From contig PRDV01000026.1 of assembly GCA_003174035.1 (NCBI GenBank), positions 1 to 23,799 on the forward strand: a stretch of 23,799 nucleotides of DNA, written 5' to 3'. The notes beneath the pieces are model-generated. The model did not search any database and was not told where the DNA came from. It was given only the letters and a program-made list of their open reading frames with translations. Within the stretch, counting starts at the first letter, position 1; every line of letters begins with the position of its first letter. Made by a program: the position numbers and the translations under genes. Shown piece by piece: positions 1-8,273 of the stretch. The stretch comes from Candidatus Babelota bacterium. GTDB taxonomy: Bacteria > Babelota > Babeliae > Babelales > Babelaceae.

Positions 1-2
1 CG

Positions 3-1235
3 ATGCTTTCATGCTTTAGTAAGCGTCACATTCTCACTACTTCCCGTTCTGATGCGAATGATGCAGTAAGGTTTATCTATAGAGGTACGGCTGACTACCT
101 CGGGACTCAGATGCTTTGTTTTGCTTGCGATGGGGATTTACGAACGCATCACATTCTTCATACCCCAGGGAATATAGCTTTGCATTTGCATCCTCGCGAG
201 ATGTATGATATCTATGACGGCCGTCCTATCTATCTACATCCTCAGCCTCGCAATATTAGAGAGGTAACATTTAATCAGCTAGTAGGACTTACCGAAACGT
301 CATGTATCTATAATGATTATCAAGGTACTTTGGTCAGGCTGCAGTTTGATGAAGACTGGACTCCCCATGAAGTTTGGAGTATAAAAAACAAGCGCGTATT
401 GCGCGTGGCGTCTTTGGAGCGTGGTGGTAATCATTGTATAGTTGCTTGCACTGAGGGTGGTTTGGGGCTTACGATTTTTGATGCTCAATCGGGCAAGGAA
501 TTACATACACTTGTGGCTGCTCCCGCTGTTACCCATGATGGAAGATCATCAAGTGATAGTACTGTGCGATTTACTGCCTGTACTGCGACGATTGATTATA
601 TTGTAGCCGCGTATAGACATGAAGGGAAAATTGGACTTAAAGTGTGGAGTAGTAGTGATTATGTGCTGAAAAACGATATAGTGTATTCTTTGCTTACTCC
701 TGCAGCGTCACGGCTAGTAGGAAAGAGTGCGATCTTAAAAACTGTCTTGCCTGAAGCTTGTGTAGTTCCACAGAAAGAAACACATCGGATACGTAGTATG
801 AAACCATTAAGCAACAATCGCCTGGCATTATATGTAGAGGAAGGCATAAATAATAATTTTTGTTCACACATTGTTTTGGTCTATGATCTGGCGACGGGAA
901 TAGGTAAGGCCCGATTGAAAAATCCATGCAATAGCCTGGCGGCTATAGTGGATATCGCAGAGTTTGACGTAAATCATCTATTAGTCAGCTATGAGCCTTT
1001 TGCGGATAATGGTCTTGTATTGCTCTTCGACCTAACTACACAAAGAGTGATCAAAACTATCGATCGTTTCAATGCATTGCCAACTTCACTTATTAAAGTA
1101 CATGACAATGTTGTTGATATCCTCTACCATGATGGGCACTTTGTAAGAATTACTAAAGAAAGCCTCTTGAGCGATGAAGATGAGAAAACATCTGAAGAAA
1201 AGCTCGACGCGCTGTTAGCATTAGATAAAAAATGA
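3..1235 (+). CDS. WD-like beta-propeller protein, possibly 5' partial
   Basis: The reading frame is open from the window edge, so the ATG at 3 may be internal and the N-terminus may lie upstream. I see no signal peptide in the visible 410 residues. At least four stretches read like propeller blades, each ending in a hydrophobic-D/W-x-x-(S/T)-x-x-V pattern: around residues 145-170 (LTIFDAQSGKEL), 197-223 (LKVWSSSDYVL), 273-305 (VLVYDLATG) and 325-353 (LLFDLTTQRVIKTI). The acidic tail begins with ITKESLL at about 383-389. The last ~80 residues match the C-terminus of the 951-aa protein encoded at 5344-8199 (shared T-x-(R/K)-V-I and ITKE(S/T)LL). By that match it probably belongs to the same secreted family, perhaps with a BTB-like domain upstream of the window. 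WD40 versus another propeller class cannot be settled by eye. Confidence 0.7.
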   Translation: MLSCFSKRHILTTSRSDANDAVRFIYRGTADYLGTQMLCFACDGDLRTHHILHTPGNIALHLHPREMYDIYDGRPIYLHPQPRNIREVTFNQLVGLTETSCIYNDYQGTLVRLQFDEDWTPHEVWSIKNKRVLRVASLERGGNHCIVACTEGGLGLTIFDAQSGKELHTLVAAPAVTHDGRSSSDSTVRFTACTATIDYIVAAYRHEGKIGLKVWSSSDYVLKNDIVYSLLTPAASRLVGKSAILKTVLPEACVVPQKETHRIRSMKPLSNNRLALYVEEGINNNFCSHIVLVYDLATGIGKARLKNPCNSLAAIVDIAEFDVNHLLVSYEPFADNGLVLLFDLTTQRVIKTIDRFNALPTSLIKVHDNVVDILYHDGHFVRITKESLLSDEDEKTSEEKLDALLALDKK

Positions 1236-1345
1236 TGTGAAAAGGTAGAGTAAGGTATAGTGAAACCCATGTTCAAGGTTGACTAGTGTTCTACTGCGCA
1301 TAGGCAAATTAGGACATTAAACTCCACGGCGAGGATACATACCAA

Positions 1346-2776
1346 CTAAAACAAATCAGCGAGTGTGACAAGACTCGTCACCAGTTCTTCAGAATAGAGA
1401 GTTTTTTTCAATCCATTCGCTGAGATCATTGCAAGAAAAATCTGCTTAGTTGTCTTAGTCTTTTGCTTAAACAGAGCTATCGTTGCCCGTAATTTTTGAG
1501 CATACTGTTTATCTATGGCAAATGGTTGCTGCGTATATTTAATTTCACCCAATGTTATGGCATTATCACTTCTATCAATTACAAGATCAATTTGAGCGCC
1601 TTGTTCTGATGTTTTTCTGCCACTGGTTCGCCACGAGCCGATAGTGCTACTAGCCCTAATTTTTAGAGCCCTTACTATTTCATCAATATGCTTCATGCAT
1701 ACTGCCTCGAATGCGTACCCAGACCATGCATAGTAGGCAGGCCTCTGACTTTGATCAAGCCAATACTCTTGTGCAAATTTTTTACCCTTATGTGACGCAA
1801 CCCAATGGAGATGAAAGAGACAGTACTCGTCGATGAGCTTATAATACGAGCCTGTGGTTCGCCCCCACGGTATGTATTCTTCTATAAACCCTGCGGATAT
1901 GAGATCATCTAATCTCTCTGATAATCTTCCTCCCGACTGAGATGCCTTAGATAACGAGTTAAGCTCAACCCGGGTGAGTCCTTCTTTTTGGTGGGCAATA
2001 AGGGTGACGAGCTCTTTATAGGCATCTGCATTTTCAAAAAGGGAATCAAAGAGCTTCGTAAATTCATCCCTTAAAGGTGCTTCATTATCAAAAATAATGT
2101 GCTGGATATTTTGATCTGCGCTGAACCCATGATCTACATAGCGCAAATAATAGGGAATGCCGCCTACAGCCATATAAAGACTTAATACGTGCTTATGGTT
2201 AAGCTTTATCTTACGGCTTTTTAGGTAAGCATCAGTTTCACCTAAACTGAATGGAAGAAGTTTGATTTGTGCTGTTGTTCGGTTATGAAGGCCGCCTTTT
2301 GCGTAAATAATTTTCTTAATAAGCCAAGAGGCTGATGAACCGCAAACAACCAAAATTACATTGCGCATACCAACCCAATGTCGGTTCCAATAATAATCCA
2401 GTTCTTGCAGCAATCCAGATTTTCGTGTCGCTAGCCATGGTAATTCATCAAGAAAAATAACAACTTTGCCCCTCGCTTGTAGCAGTTGCGCCTGAAGAAG
2501 AGCAAATGCATCCCCCCAACTCTTAGGAGTTTCAAGTGGTGCGTTGTTAAAAAAAGTAAGTGAAAGCGCTTCTGAGAATTTTTTGAGTTGAATTTTTAAG
2601 TCCCCGTTTTGTAGACCCGTTGCATGAAAGAAGTGACATTTTTTGTTGGTAAAAAACTCGCGAATGAGATACGTTTTGCCAACTCGTCGTCTGCCGTAGA
2701 GAGCAATAAATTCAGCTTCATTCGATCTATAAGCTTTTTCAAGAAGTTTTTGTTCTCTTTTTCTGCCAATTATCAT
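1346..2776 (-). CDS. ATPase_2-type P-loop ATPase with DUF234/PD-(D/E)XK-like C-terminus
   Basis: This 476-aa protein has the layout of the archaeal/bacterial ATPase_2 (DUF234) family. Walker A is GRRRVGKTY at residues 28-36, Walker B is VVIFLDELPWLA at 105-116, and VCGSSASWL at 144-152 resembles the sensor strand. A winged-helix-like segment (about 255-310, with LTRVELNSL and LDDLISAGFIEE) follows. The C-terminal ~120 residues carry a restriction-nuclease-like pattern: the E of GYAFEAVC (357), the D of QIDLVID (397) and GEIK (E411, K413). The family is common in archaea and host-associated or reduced bacteria, and its cellular role is poorly known. The gene stands alone, convergent with the propeller gene. 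The ATG at 2776 has only a weak GAGAAAG ahead of it. Two matching inverted repeats and a good promoter lie directly upstream, which suggests self-regulation. Confidence 0.9.
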   Translation of the reverse strand: MIIGRKREQKLLEKAYRSNEAEFIALYGRRRVGKTYLIREFFTNKKCHFFHATGLQNGDLKIQLKKFSEALSLTFFNNAPLETPKSWGDAFALLQAQLLQARGKVVIFLDELPWLATRKSGLLQELDYYWNRHWVGMRNVILVVCGSSASWLIKKIIYAKGGLHNRTTAQIKLLPFSLGETDAYLKSRKIKLNHKHVLSLYMAVGGIPYYLRYVDHGFSADQNIQHIIFDNEAPLRDEFTKLFDSLFENADAYKELVTLIAHQKEGLTRVELNSLSKASQSGGRLSERLDDLISAGFIEEYIPWGRTTGSYYKLIDEYCLFHLHWVASHKGKKFAQEYWLDQSQRPAYYAWSGYAFEAVCMKHIDEIVRALKIRASSTIGSWRTSGRKTSEQGAQIDLVIDRSDNAITLGEIKYTQQPFAIDKQYAQKLRATIALFKQKTKTTKQIFLAMISANGLKKTLYSEELVTSLVTLADLF

Positions 2777-2795
2777 TAGTCTTTCTCAAAAAAAA

Positions 2796-2882
2796 TGGCC
2801 ACCTATAGACCCAGTATAAGTGGCCAGAAAATTAAAATCAAGACTAAAAAGTGGCCACTTATAGAAGAGCTATATGTGGCCA
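2796..2882. repeat. Tandem pair of 31-bp inverted repeats (TGGCCAC core), candidate operator
   Basis: Two copies of the same structure occur with starts 56 bp apart. The first spans 2796-2826 (TGGCCACCTATA, 7-nt spacer, TATAAGTGGCCA). The second spans 2852-2882 (TGGCCACTTATA, 7-nt spacer, TATATGTGGCCA). Arms are 12 nt with one mismatch each, and spacer length is identical. Both are followed by a GAAA-TTA stretch, so the unit looks duplicated. They straddle the ATPase promoter. An operator bound by the ATPase's own winged-helix region is an inference. A terminator is unlikely because no T-run follows. Confidence 0.7.
2813..2841 (-). promoter_or_regulatory. Sigma70-like promoter of the DUF234 ATPase
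   Basis: Read on the minus strand, TTGATT (2841-2836) is separated by exactly 17 nt from TATACT (2818-2813), which lies about 37 nt ahead of the ATG at 2776. The -10 box lies inside the right arm of the inner inverted repeat (2796-2826), and the outer repeat (2852-2882) begins about 10 nt upstream of the -35. A bound protein would therefore control access to this promoter. Confidence 0.65.
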
Positions 2883-3072
2883 GAAATTAATTGCTGCTGT
2901 ATGACCTTGTATGATAGTCTCTAAATACAAGATGGCTAATAACCTATTGTTTGCTAACATCTTATGGATTTTGGTTTCTCTTTGAACAATAGCAGTCTTA
3001 TGAGCACGGGAAGAAAAGTAGATCTGTGAATGCCAAATCATGAATACCGAGTAATGATTTTTTTTAACGCTG

Positions 3073-3078
3073 TATAAT
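3073..3078 (+). promoter_or_regulatory. -10 element (TATAAT) upstream of the antitoxin-like gene
   Basis: A perfect TATAAT lies 38 nt ahead of the start codon at 3116. No convincing -35 is seen at 16-18 nt upstream. The gene also has a strong AGGAGG ribosome-binding site at 3104-3109, six nt before the ATG, one of the best in the window. Confidence 0.45.
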
Positions 3079-3115
3079 ATGAGAGAAATCGGTTAAAGTT
3101 ACTAGGAGGTTTCCT

Positions 3116-3448
3116 ATGAAAAAGCGTAGCAAGAAAATTCCCGAAGTTGTTCCCCACTATATAGTTGATAACGTGGGTAAGAAAATAGGGGTGATTTTGG
3201 ATATGGTAACGTTCGATAAGCTGATCGAAGAAATTGAGGACATTTATTTCGGAGCCATTGCACAAGCTGCTCTGCAACGGGAAACTGAATTTCTTTCTCA
3301 TGATGAGGTAAAGAAATTATTCGGGGAATGTCGGGGTAATCATGTTCCCAATGCGACTACAAAAAAAGCTATTAAAAATGCGAAAGATGGAAAAAATCTT
3401 ACTCAGATTGAGGACTTAAGCGTACTTACCAAAAATTTTGGGTTATAG
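3116..3448 (+). CDS. Phd/YefM-like type II antitoxin, no adjacent toxin
   Basis: This 110-aa basic-start protein has the N-terminal pattern of Phd/YefM-type antitoxins: HYIVDNVGKKIGVILDM (14-30) followed by TFDKLIEEIEDI (32-43), the usual beta-strand plus helix. The tail, NATTKKAIKNAKDGKNLT (79-96) then IEDLSVL, resembles the toxin-binding ends of RelB/YefM-type antitoxins (xAIxxAxxGxNLT). Residues 45-75 are an intervening helical linker. The start is fixed by AGGAGG at 3104-3109. No RelE/ParE/YoeB-type toxin follows; the next gene is convergent. It may be an orphan, or it may act on a toxin encoded elsewhere. The assignment to a specific antitoxin family is by pattern only. Confidence 0.7.
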   Translation: MKKRSKKIPEVVPHYIVDNVGKKIGVILDMVTFDKLIEEIEDIYFGAIAQAALQRETEFLSHDEVKKLFGECRGNHVPNATTKKAIKNAKDGKNLTQIEDLSVLTKNFGL

Positions 3449-3471
3449 GTCCGACACATCGGTTACCCCTT

Positions 3472-3768
3472 TTATGCATAAATGAGGTCCTCTTCAATGT
3501 CGCGTAAAATATAGAGGTGGACGGTATTAAAATACCCGACATCAACTTTTCTGTTGAATTGTTTTTCAAGATGTTGTCTCAAGTAATAACGTTGCGTTAA
3601 ATCCTCCTCCTTCATCTCAACGAGCAAATCAATGTCACTGTCAATAGTAGCCTCATGACGAGCATAGGAGCCGAAGAGAGCAATTTTGGTAACACCGAAT
3701 TGTTCCTCAAGAAACTTTTTGTGAGTTTTGAGATAAAGAATGATGTCTTCTCTGCTTATTGTGCTCAT
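3472..3768 (-). CDS. MNT-type minimal nucleotidyltransferase
   Basis: This 98-aa protein is a classic minimal nucleotidyltransferase. FGSYARHEATIDSDIDLLV carries the G33-S34 motif with D45 and D47 in GSx(10)DxD spacing, and a third acidic residue (D76) sits in RKVDVGYF. Proteins of this family usually pair with a HEPN-domain protein, where MNT acts as an antitoxin that adds nucleotides (MNT-HEPN systems). No HEPN gene lies next to it here. It is transcribed towards the Phd-like antitoxin gene, with 23 nt between the stop codons. AGG upstream (in GCAGGTACCACTATG on the minus strand) is a plausible ribosome-binding site. All catalytic residues are present, so it is not visibly decayed. Confidence 0.9.
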   Translation of the reverse strand: MSTISREDIILYLKTHKKFLEEQFGVTKIALFGSYARHEATIDSDIDLLVEMKEEDLTQRYYLRQHLEKQFNRKVDVGYFNTVHLYILRDIEEDLIYA

Positions 3769-3959
3769 AGTGGTACCTGCAAAAGTTAATAATATAAGTG
3801 TAACGAAGTGAGTAATTTTTGTTAAGATTGTTTATCCAGTATCTAGTGCTAAACTTGCATGTATCTTACGATCTTATAAGCGTGATTATTTTAGGTTCGC
3901 CAAAAGTCTCTCCATACGCATCAACTCAAGCTATTTTTCTCGGTAAAATAAATTTTCAA

Positions 3960-3987
3960 TTGACAATGATTTCTTTTTTGATATGCT
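3960..3987 (+). promoter_or_regulatory. Sigma70-like promoter for the 397-aa BTB/Skp1-like gene
   Basis: TTGACA (3960-3965), a 16-nt spacer and TATGCT (3982-3987) lie about 80 nt upstream of the ATG at 4067. The rest of the 298-nt gap (3769-4066) between this gene and the divergent MNT gene shows nothing else I can name. GAAGG just before the start (GAAGGTATAATAATG) may be the ribosome-binding site. Confidence 0.55.
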
Positions 3988-4066
3988 AAACAATGTGATG
4001 GAAAAGAACATCGTCGACTAAAAGAATGTGGATTTGTAGAGACTATCATAAACTGAAGGTATAATA

Positions 4067-5260
4067 ATGTTCTTAAAAAAATATAGTTACCCGCTCATGG
4101 CTTTCGCACTAGTGGGGATGGAAACAAATGCTATGGAAGTTGCGGTTAAAGTTAACAATGTATTTGCTCAAGATACGCAGTTATCTGAGCTCTGTGCAAC
4201 GCTTGATAATGTAAAAGAGCTTATTAGTTCGTTAGAGCCATGGGGTAGAGCGCATGATTATGAGGAAAATGATAGCGCTATTGTTCGTTTGATTGCGGTA
4301 TTAAGCCGCTCGTACAATCTTATAGAGCTGAGTAAAACTAATAAGATACAAGCCTACAAACGCCTTATTGATTTCTGTCAGTTTGCACACACGTGGGCTG
4401 CAGATAAAGATAAAGAGGAACGCTACCGCTTCTTTCTCAGTTCGTCTGAAGCTGAAATAGTTGCTGCTTTTAAGCTTTCTTATGGTGAGCCATTCACTCT
4501 AAAGAATCATGGCTCGCTCAGCGCTATTTCACAAAAAGTTGCGGCTATTTTGCCTTTCATAAAAGCAAGCGCCAATTTTAATGAAGGAAAAACGCTCGAA
4601 ATGCGTTCAGACCACCCTTATGAACAATCCACGGTTGATCTTTTTGCGCTCTTGCTTTCTGCGTTTTATTATGATTACGTAGATTTTGTTGCATTTATGC
4701 CACAAATTGGATTTAAGAAAGATTTTAACGCTTTTGAGTTCCTTAACTATAAGGGTGACCTATCAGAGACAATAGATTTCTTAAAAGACATTATTACGCA
4801 TGCTATGACTGAAGAGGTAGATTTATTGGAACTATTTAGTCTTGCCCATAAATGGGATTTAAGGACCATCTGCCATGCGCTCTTTGAGGTGATAGCACAA
4901 CTAGAGCCTGCAGAGTTTGCACGATTTGCTCGTGAAGTTCCGCTTGAATATCTGCCCCTTCTGGTAGCGAAACCGTGCGTTAAAGAAAGAGCAGGTTACA
5001 ATGCCTACGTCAAAGCCGTATGGGAGCTCCTTTATATTCGTTATAAGTATGAGGAGGATAAGAAAATGTTAATCGGTGTAAGCGGTGTAAATGAGTTTTA
5101 CAGGCACTGTGACGTTATTTTTGACTGTGTTCGCAAGATGGGACAGGCCCATTGCACCGTTCTAGCGAATGGAGAACGGCAAAGAATTCCCCTCATTTCC
5201 GATCACATCTGGGTCTGGATCGTTATGCACATTGGATTGTATCCTCCTGTAAAAGCATAA
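4067..5260 (+). CDS. Exported protein with one BTB/Skp1-like module
   Basis: The 397-aa product starts with a likely Sec signal peptide (MFLKKYSYPLMAFALVGMETNA, then MEV). Residues ~45-110 form a helical head (AVLSRSYNLIELSK...LIDFCQF) that reappears in the neighbouring 951-aa protein. Residues ~142-278 look like a BTB/POZ-Skp1 fold: FTLKNHGSLSAISQKVAAILPFIK at the front, a central STVDLFALLLSAFYYD helix, and VDLLELFSLAHKWDLR then CHALFEVI at the back. That back half is the typical BTB/Skp1 (E)LLxLAxxxxxxxLxxxCxxxL pattern. A short BACK-like stretch, VPLEYLPLLVAK (291-302), follows. The remaining C-terminus is unrecognised. It is the first gene of a paralogous island. The fold is inferred from pattern and from agreement among five paralogous copies, not from a search. 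Confidence 0.65.
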   Translation: MFLKKYSYPLMAFALVGMETNAMEVAVKVNNVFAQDTQLSELCATLDNVKELISSLEPWGRAHDYEENDSAIVRLIAVLSRSYNLIELSKTNKIQAYKRLIDFCQFAHTWAADKDKEERYRFFLSSSEAEIVAAFKLSYGEPFTLKNHGSLSAISQKVAAILPFIKASANFNEGKTLEMRSDHPYEQSTVDLFALLLSAFYYDYVDFVAFMPQIGFKKDFNAFEFLNYKGDLSETIDFLKDIITHAMTEEVDLLELFSLAHKWDLRTICHALFEVIAQLEPAEFARFAREVPLEYLPLLVAKPCVKERAGYNAYVKAVWELLYIRYKYEEDKKMLIGVSGVNEFYRHCDVIFDCVRKMGQAHCTVLANGERQRIPLISDHIWVWIVMHIGLYPPVKA

Positions 5261-5343
5261 TTACGTCTTTGATTTACATAGGGTGCACAAAAAGAATGAT
5301 GAACCAATGAGACAAGTGTAACTACATAACCTGAAAGATCCGT

Positions 5344-8199
5344 ATGAAACTAGAACGATTATTGCATAAAGCCCTGATAGTGGGGACCATTCTTCTTGCA
5401 CACGGCTCACTTTTCCCCATGAATGGAGATTGGAAAGCGCTTTTTAGAACATATATCCCTCAGTTTTCTGTAATAGAAACTCTTGAGGCGCAACCTGAAA
5501 GTCATGGTGTAATGAGCTGTCTTAATAATGGCTGGTTCCCTCGTGACCGTTATCGCACATACTATCGTCCATTAGCCGTTTTAGCGCAGGAATACCATTT
5601 GGTTGATCTTTTTAAAAAAGATAGAACAAAGGCGCTTTGTATTTTAGCAGATATCTGCCAATGGGTCTGGGATACTTATGATGGTATTGCACCAAAGTGT
5701 CATAGTGAGGATGTTTTACAAGGATGGGATCCTGAAGCTTTTTTGGCAGCTGAGGAGCCCTTTAGAATCGATCTTGAAGAACGAATCAAGAAGAGTTTTA
5801 AAGAACAGTACCAGGATTCTTGTTATGTTTTAAAAAATCATGCAACTTCATGTCTTATTTCTCGCAAAGTTGCTGAATTTTTTCCATTCTTAAAAAGATG
5901 TGCTTCAATGAAGGAGGGGAAAACAGGCATAATTGAGCTCTGCCCTCATGACTCATTTAAGAGTTCGAGTATTGAATTTTTTAGATTCTTGCTTTCAGCA
6001 CTTTCTCTCCGCTACCAGAGACTCCATCATGATACCTATGTATCGAGCAATGATTCTATAAGCCATGAAGAAATAGTGCTTTTTTCAAAAGAGCAAAATA
6101 AAGTAGATTTTCTCTGCAGCTATGGAGCTCATGATACCATGAAACAAATAGAAGCATTGATCCGTAGTTGCATGGATGGTCAAATAGATCTTATTGAAGT
6201 AATGGCTCTTGCGCATATGTTCGATGTTCGATCTATCATGCAAGCGATTTTTTGCATAACCGATGTCAGAATTCCTTTAGAGTATTTTTCGGTATTAGCA
6301 CTGAATACTAAAAATCAAAGTACGCTCTTTCGCTTGCTGGAATCTGAAATACAAAGACTGCATATGGAATACACTTTTTCTTATATAAACATTCCAGAGC
6401 GGGAGAAATTGCTCTTTCTCGAAGCATTGGGCTGCATTGGAGATGTTGGTGCTCGTGAAAAAACAAAGAAGAATTTCCTCAGGCAACTCATACCGGCAGC
6501 AGACACTGGCGATGCGCAAAAGACCATCCCAATGTGTACGATTACGACAAAAGATGTGATAACCGACAAAGAAGTTTCATTCGATGTAGCACAACAGATT
6601 CTAGATTTTATTCCCTATGGAGCTGCATGTAAGCGTTACAAGGACAACAATAAGGTCAAGGATACTAATATTCTTATGATTCCAGGCTCGTTTTCTAGTG
6701 CAACCCTTGAACTATTTGTAAAAATGTTACACGTACTCTATCAGGCTGCACACACGGATATCATTGGTGATGATGATCAGTGCCCATTGGCCTTTGATGT
6801 GGTAAGTGATGATAATAATGAAAAAATGATGGAGCTCTTTATTGCGTATCTTATGCCAGTTTTAGAACGAATTGACATTGATTTACTCGGAATGTTAGCG
6901 CTTTCCCATGAATGGGATGTAAGATCGCTGAGTCATGCTTTATTTCGTATTATGGCTAACCACTCTGAGATACCAACTCTGGCAGAACTTTTGCCCATAC
7001 AATTCTGTGCTCCTTTATTAATGAATAAGAAAAATAACGATGTGCTCATAAAACTGCTTTCAGTTAAGCTAGCACCGATCGTTGGTTCTTCAGAATTGAT
7101 TGAGCCTCATCAGAAGAATATCGATGCCTGTTTTGATCAACTTATTTTGCTCATGAATACCGATGAAGAAAGAGCGCGAGTCGTTGCTGATTGTCAACGA
7201 GCTTCTTTTTGGCCCTTATTGAGGCAGCGTCCGGAGATCAAAAAAGTGGTACAAGCGAACCTACAAAAGGAGTTAGCAGATTTGGATAGGGGAGCAGATT
7301 CAGTAATTAGACTTCTTGGGATTTTTGATGATGTGCACCACAGTACTACTTTTTTGAATTTAGCCTATGCATACGGTCTCGAACAGATTCGTAATCAGGG
7401 AAACATATTTACGATTCAAGTGGATGATCTGATGTTTGATATCTGCCATTGGATCAAAGTGTATGGTGCAACTATGAGCGATAAAAATGAGGATGAGATT
7501 CTGCAACGCTTTAAGGAGTATCGTGAGCGCTGTTATGTACTAAAGTATGAAGACAGTAGTTGCTCAATAGATAGGGATATGGTGAACGATTTCCCAGGCA
7601 TGCATGCAGCATTTCCATTGCTCAATGAACAAAAAGTATTAGAAGTGCAGTCTTCGATTGAAAACAAGGAGGAGGTTGCTAACAGCCTCATTTGGTTTAA
7701 ATTATTGCTCTATGTTCTTTATTATGAGCAGGTGGGGTCCCGGGATGTAACGCTGTGCAGCAATTACTACTACTTGGCGTGTAAACTACTCTATGAACGC
7801 TCTTATCCAGAAAATGATTGTGTCCTAGTGCGGCTTGCTGAAATCTTTGACATAAAACCGCTTGTCGATATGGCATGTTGTTCTCTCTACGATATCGTAG
7901 GGGAACTTGATGGTCACTATCGCGTAGTTCTCTTCGATTTTTTTCAGTCTGATACATCGGGGGTAGTCGCAATACTCGATAAAAGGACTAGGAAAGTAAT
8001 CAACTGTATTGTTCTACCGAACCAGAAAGAATATAAGCGAATCAGACTTCAAAAAAAACCTTATGGCATAAGCATAAAACGAGGCGATGAAATTGAGATT
8101 ATTACGAAGGAAACGTTATTGCAGAGTAATGATGGAGAGTCTGATAAAGCTTGGCAGCAGCTTGTATCCATCAAATCTTTAGTAAATTACGGCTCATAA
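5344..8199 (+). CDS. Large exported protein with three BTB/Skp1-like modules and a propeller-derived tail
   Basis: This 951-aa protein has a probable signal peptide (about residues 1-25, hydrophobic LIVGTILLAHGSLFP) followed by MNGDWKALF. Three BTB/Skp1-like modules occur at ~160-307, ~398-538 and ~729-854. Their shared marks are the entry (YVLKNHATSCLISRKVAEFFPFLK; FDVAQQILDFIPYG; YVLKYEDSSCSIDRDMV) and the exit helix pair (IDLIEVMALAHMFDVR; IDLLGMLALSHEWDVR; VLVRLAEIFDIKPLVD). The third exit is strikingly Skp1-like. Helical heads precede copies 1 and 3, and a BACK-like IPLEYF/LPIQFC stretch follows copies 1 and 2. Residues ~865-951 match the end of the propeller protein at 3-1235. Only a weak GAAAG precedes the ATG at 5344. 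Its function is unknown; a scaffold or host-interaction role is inference. Confidence 0.65.
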   Translation: MKLERLLHKALIVGTILLAHGSLFPMNGDWKALFRTYIPQFSVIETLEAQPESHGVMSCLNNGWFPRDRYRTYYRPLAVLAQEYHLVDLFKKDRTKALCILADICQWVWDTYDGIAPKCHSEDVLQGWDPEAFLAAEEPFRIDLEERIKKSFKEQYQDSCYVLKNHATSCLISRKVAEFFPFLKRCASMKEGKTGIIELCPHDSFKSSSIEFFRFLLSALSLRYQRLHHDTYVSSNDSISHEEIVLFSKEQNKVDFLCSYGAHDTMKQIEALIRSCMDGQIDLIEVMALAHMFDVRSIMQAIFCITDVRIPLEYFSVLALNTKNQSTLFRLLESEIQRLHMEYTFSYINIPEREKLLFLEALGCIGDVGAREKTKKNFLRQLIPAADTGDAQKTIPMCTITTKDVITDKEVSFDVAQQILDFIPYGAACKRYKDNNKVKDTNILMIPGSFSSATLELFVKMLHVLYQAAHTDIIGDDDQCPLAFDVVSDDNNEKMMELFIAYLMPVLERIDIDLLGMLALSHEWDVRSLSHALFRIMANHSEIPTLAELLPIQFCAPLLMNKKNNDVLIKLLSVKLAPIVGSSELIEPHQKNIDACFDQLILLMNTDEERARVVADCQRASFWPLLRQRPEIKKVVQANLQKELADLDRGADSVIRLLGIFDDVHHSTTFLNLAYAYGLEQIRNQGNIFTIQVDDLMFDICHWIKVYGATMSDKNEDEILQRFKEYRERCYVLKYEDSSCSIDRDMVNDFPGMHAAFPLLNEQKVLEVQSSIENKEEVANSLIWFKLLLYVLYYEQVGSRDVTLCSNYYYLACKLLYERSYPENDCVLVRLAEIFDIKPLVDMACCSLYDIVGELDGHYRVVLFDFFQSDTSGVVAILDKRTRKVINCIVLPNQKEYKRIRLQKKPYGISIKRGDEIEIITKETLLQSNDGESDKAWQQLVSIKSLVNYGS

Positions 8200-8273
8200 A
8201 TTTATACGAAAGCACATTAAGCATAAATAATAGTGTTGAAATGATCATACAAGAGAGATGAGGTACAATAAAC

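Noticed and set aside
2859..3041. 60-aa minus-strand frame between the ATPase promoter and the antitoxin gene
   Set aside because: No ribosome-binding site or recognisable motif, and it overlaps the inverted repeats and the ATPase promoter. I looked for a lost RelE-type toxin here and saw none.
2909..4050. Shared 14-nt word TAGAGACTATCATA (minus strand near 2909-2923, plus strand near 4037-4050)
   Set aside because: A few matches of this length are expected by chance in a window of this size, and nothing around the copies aligns.
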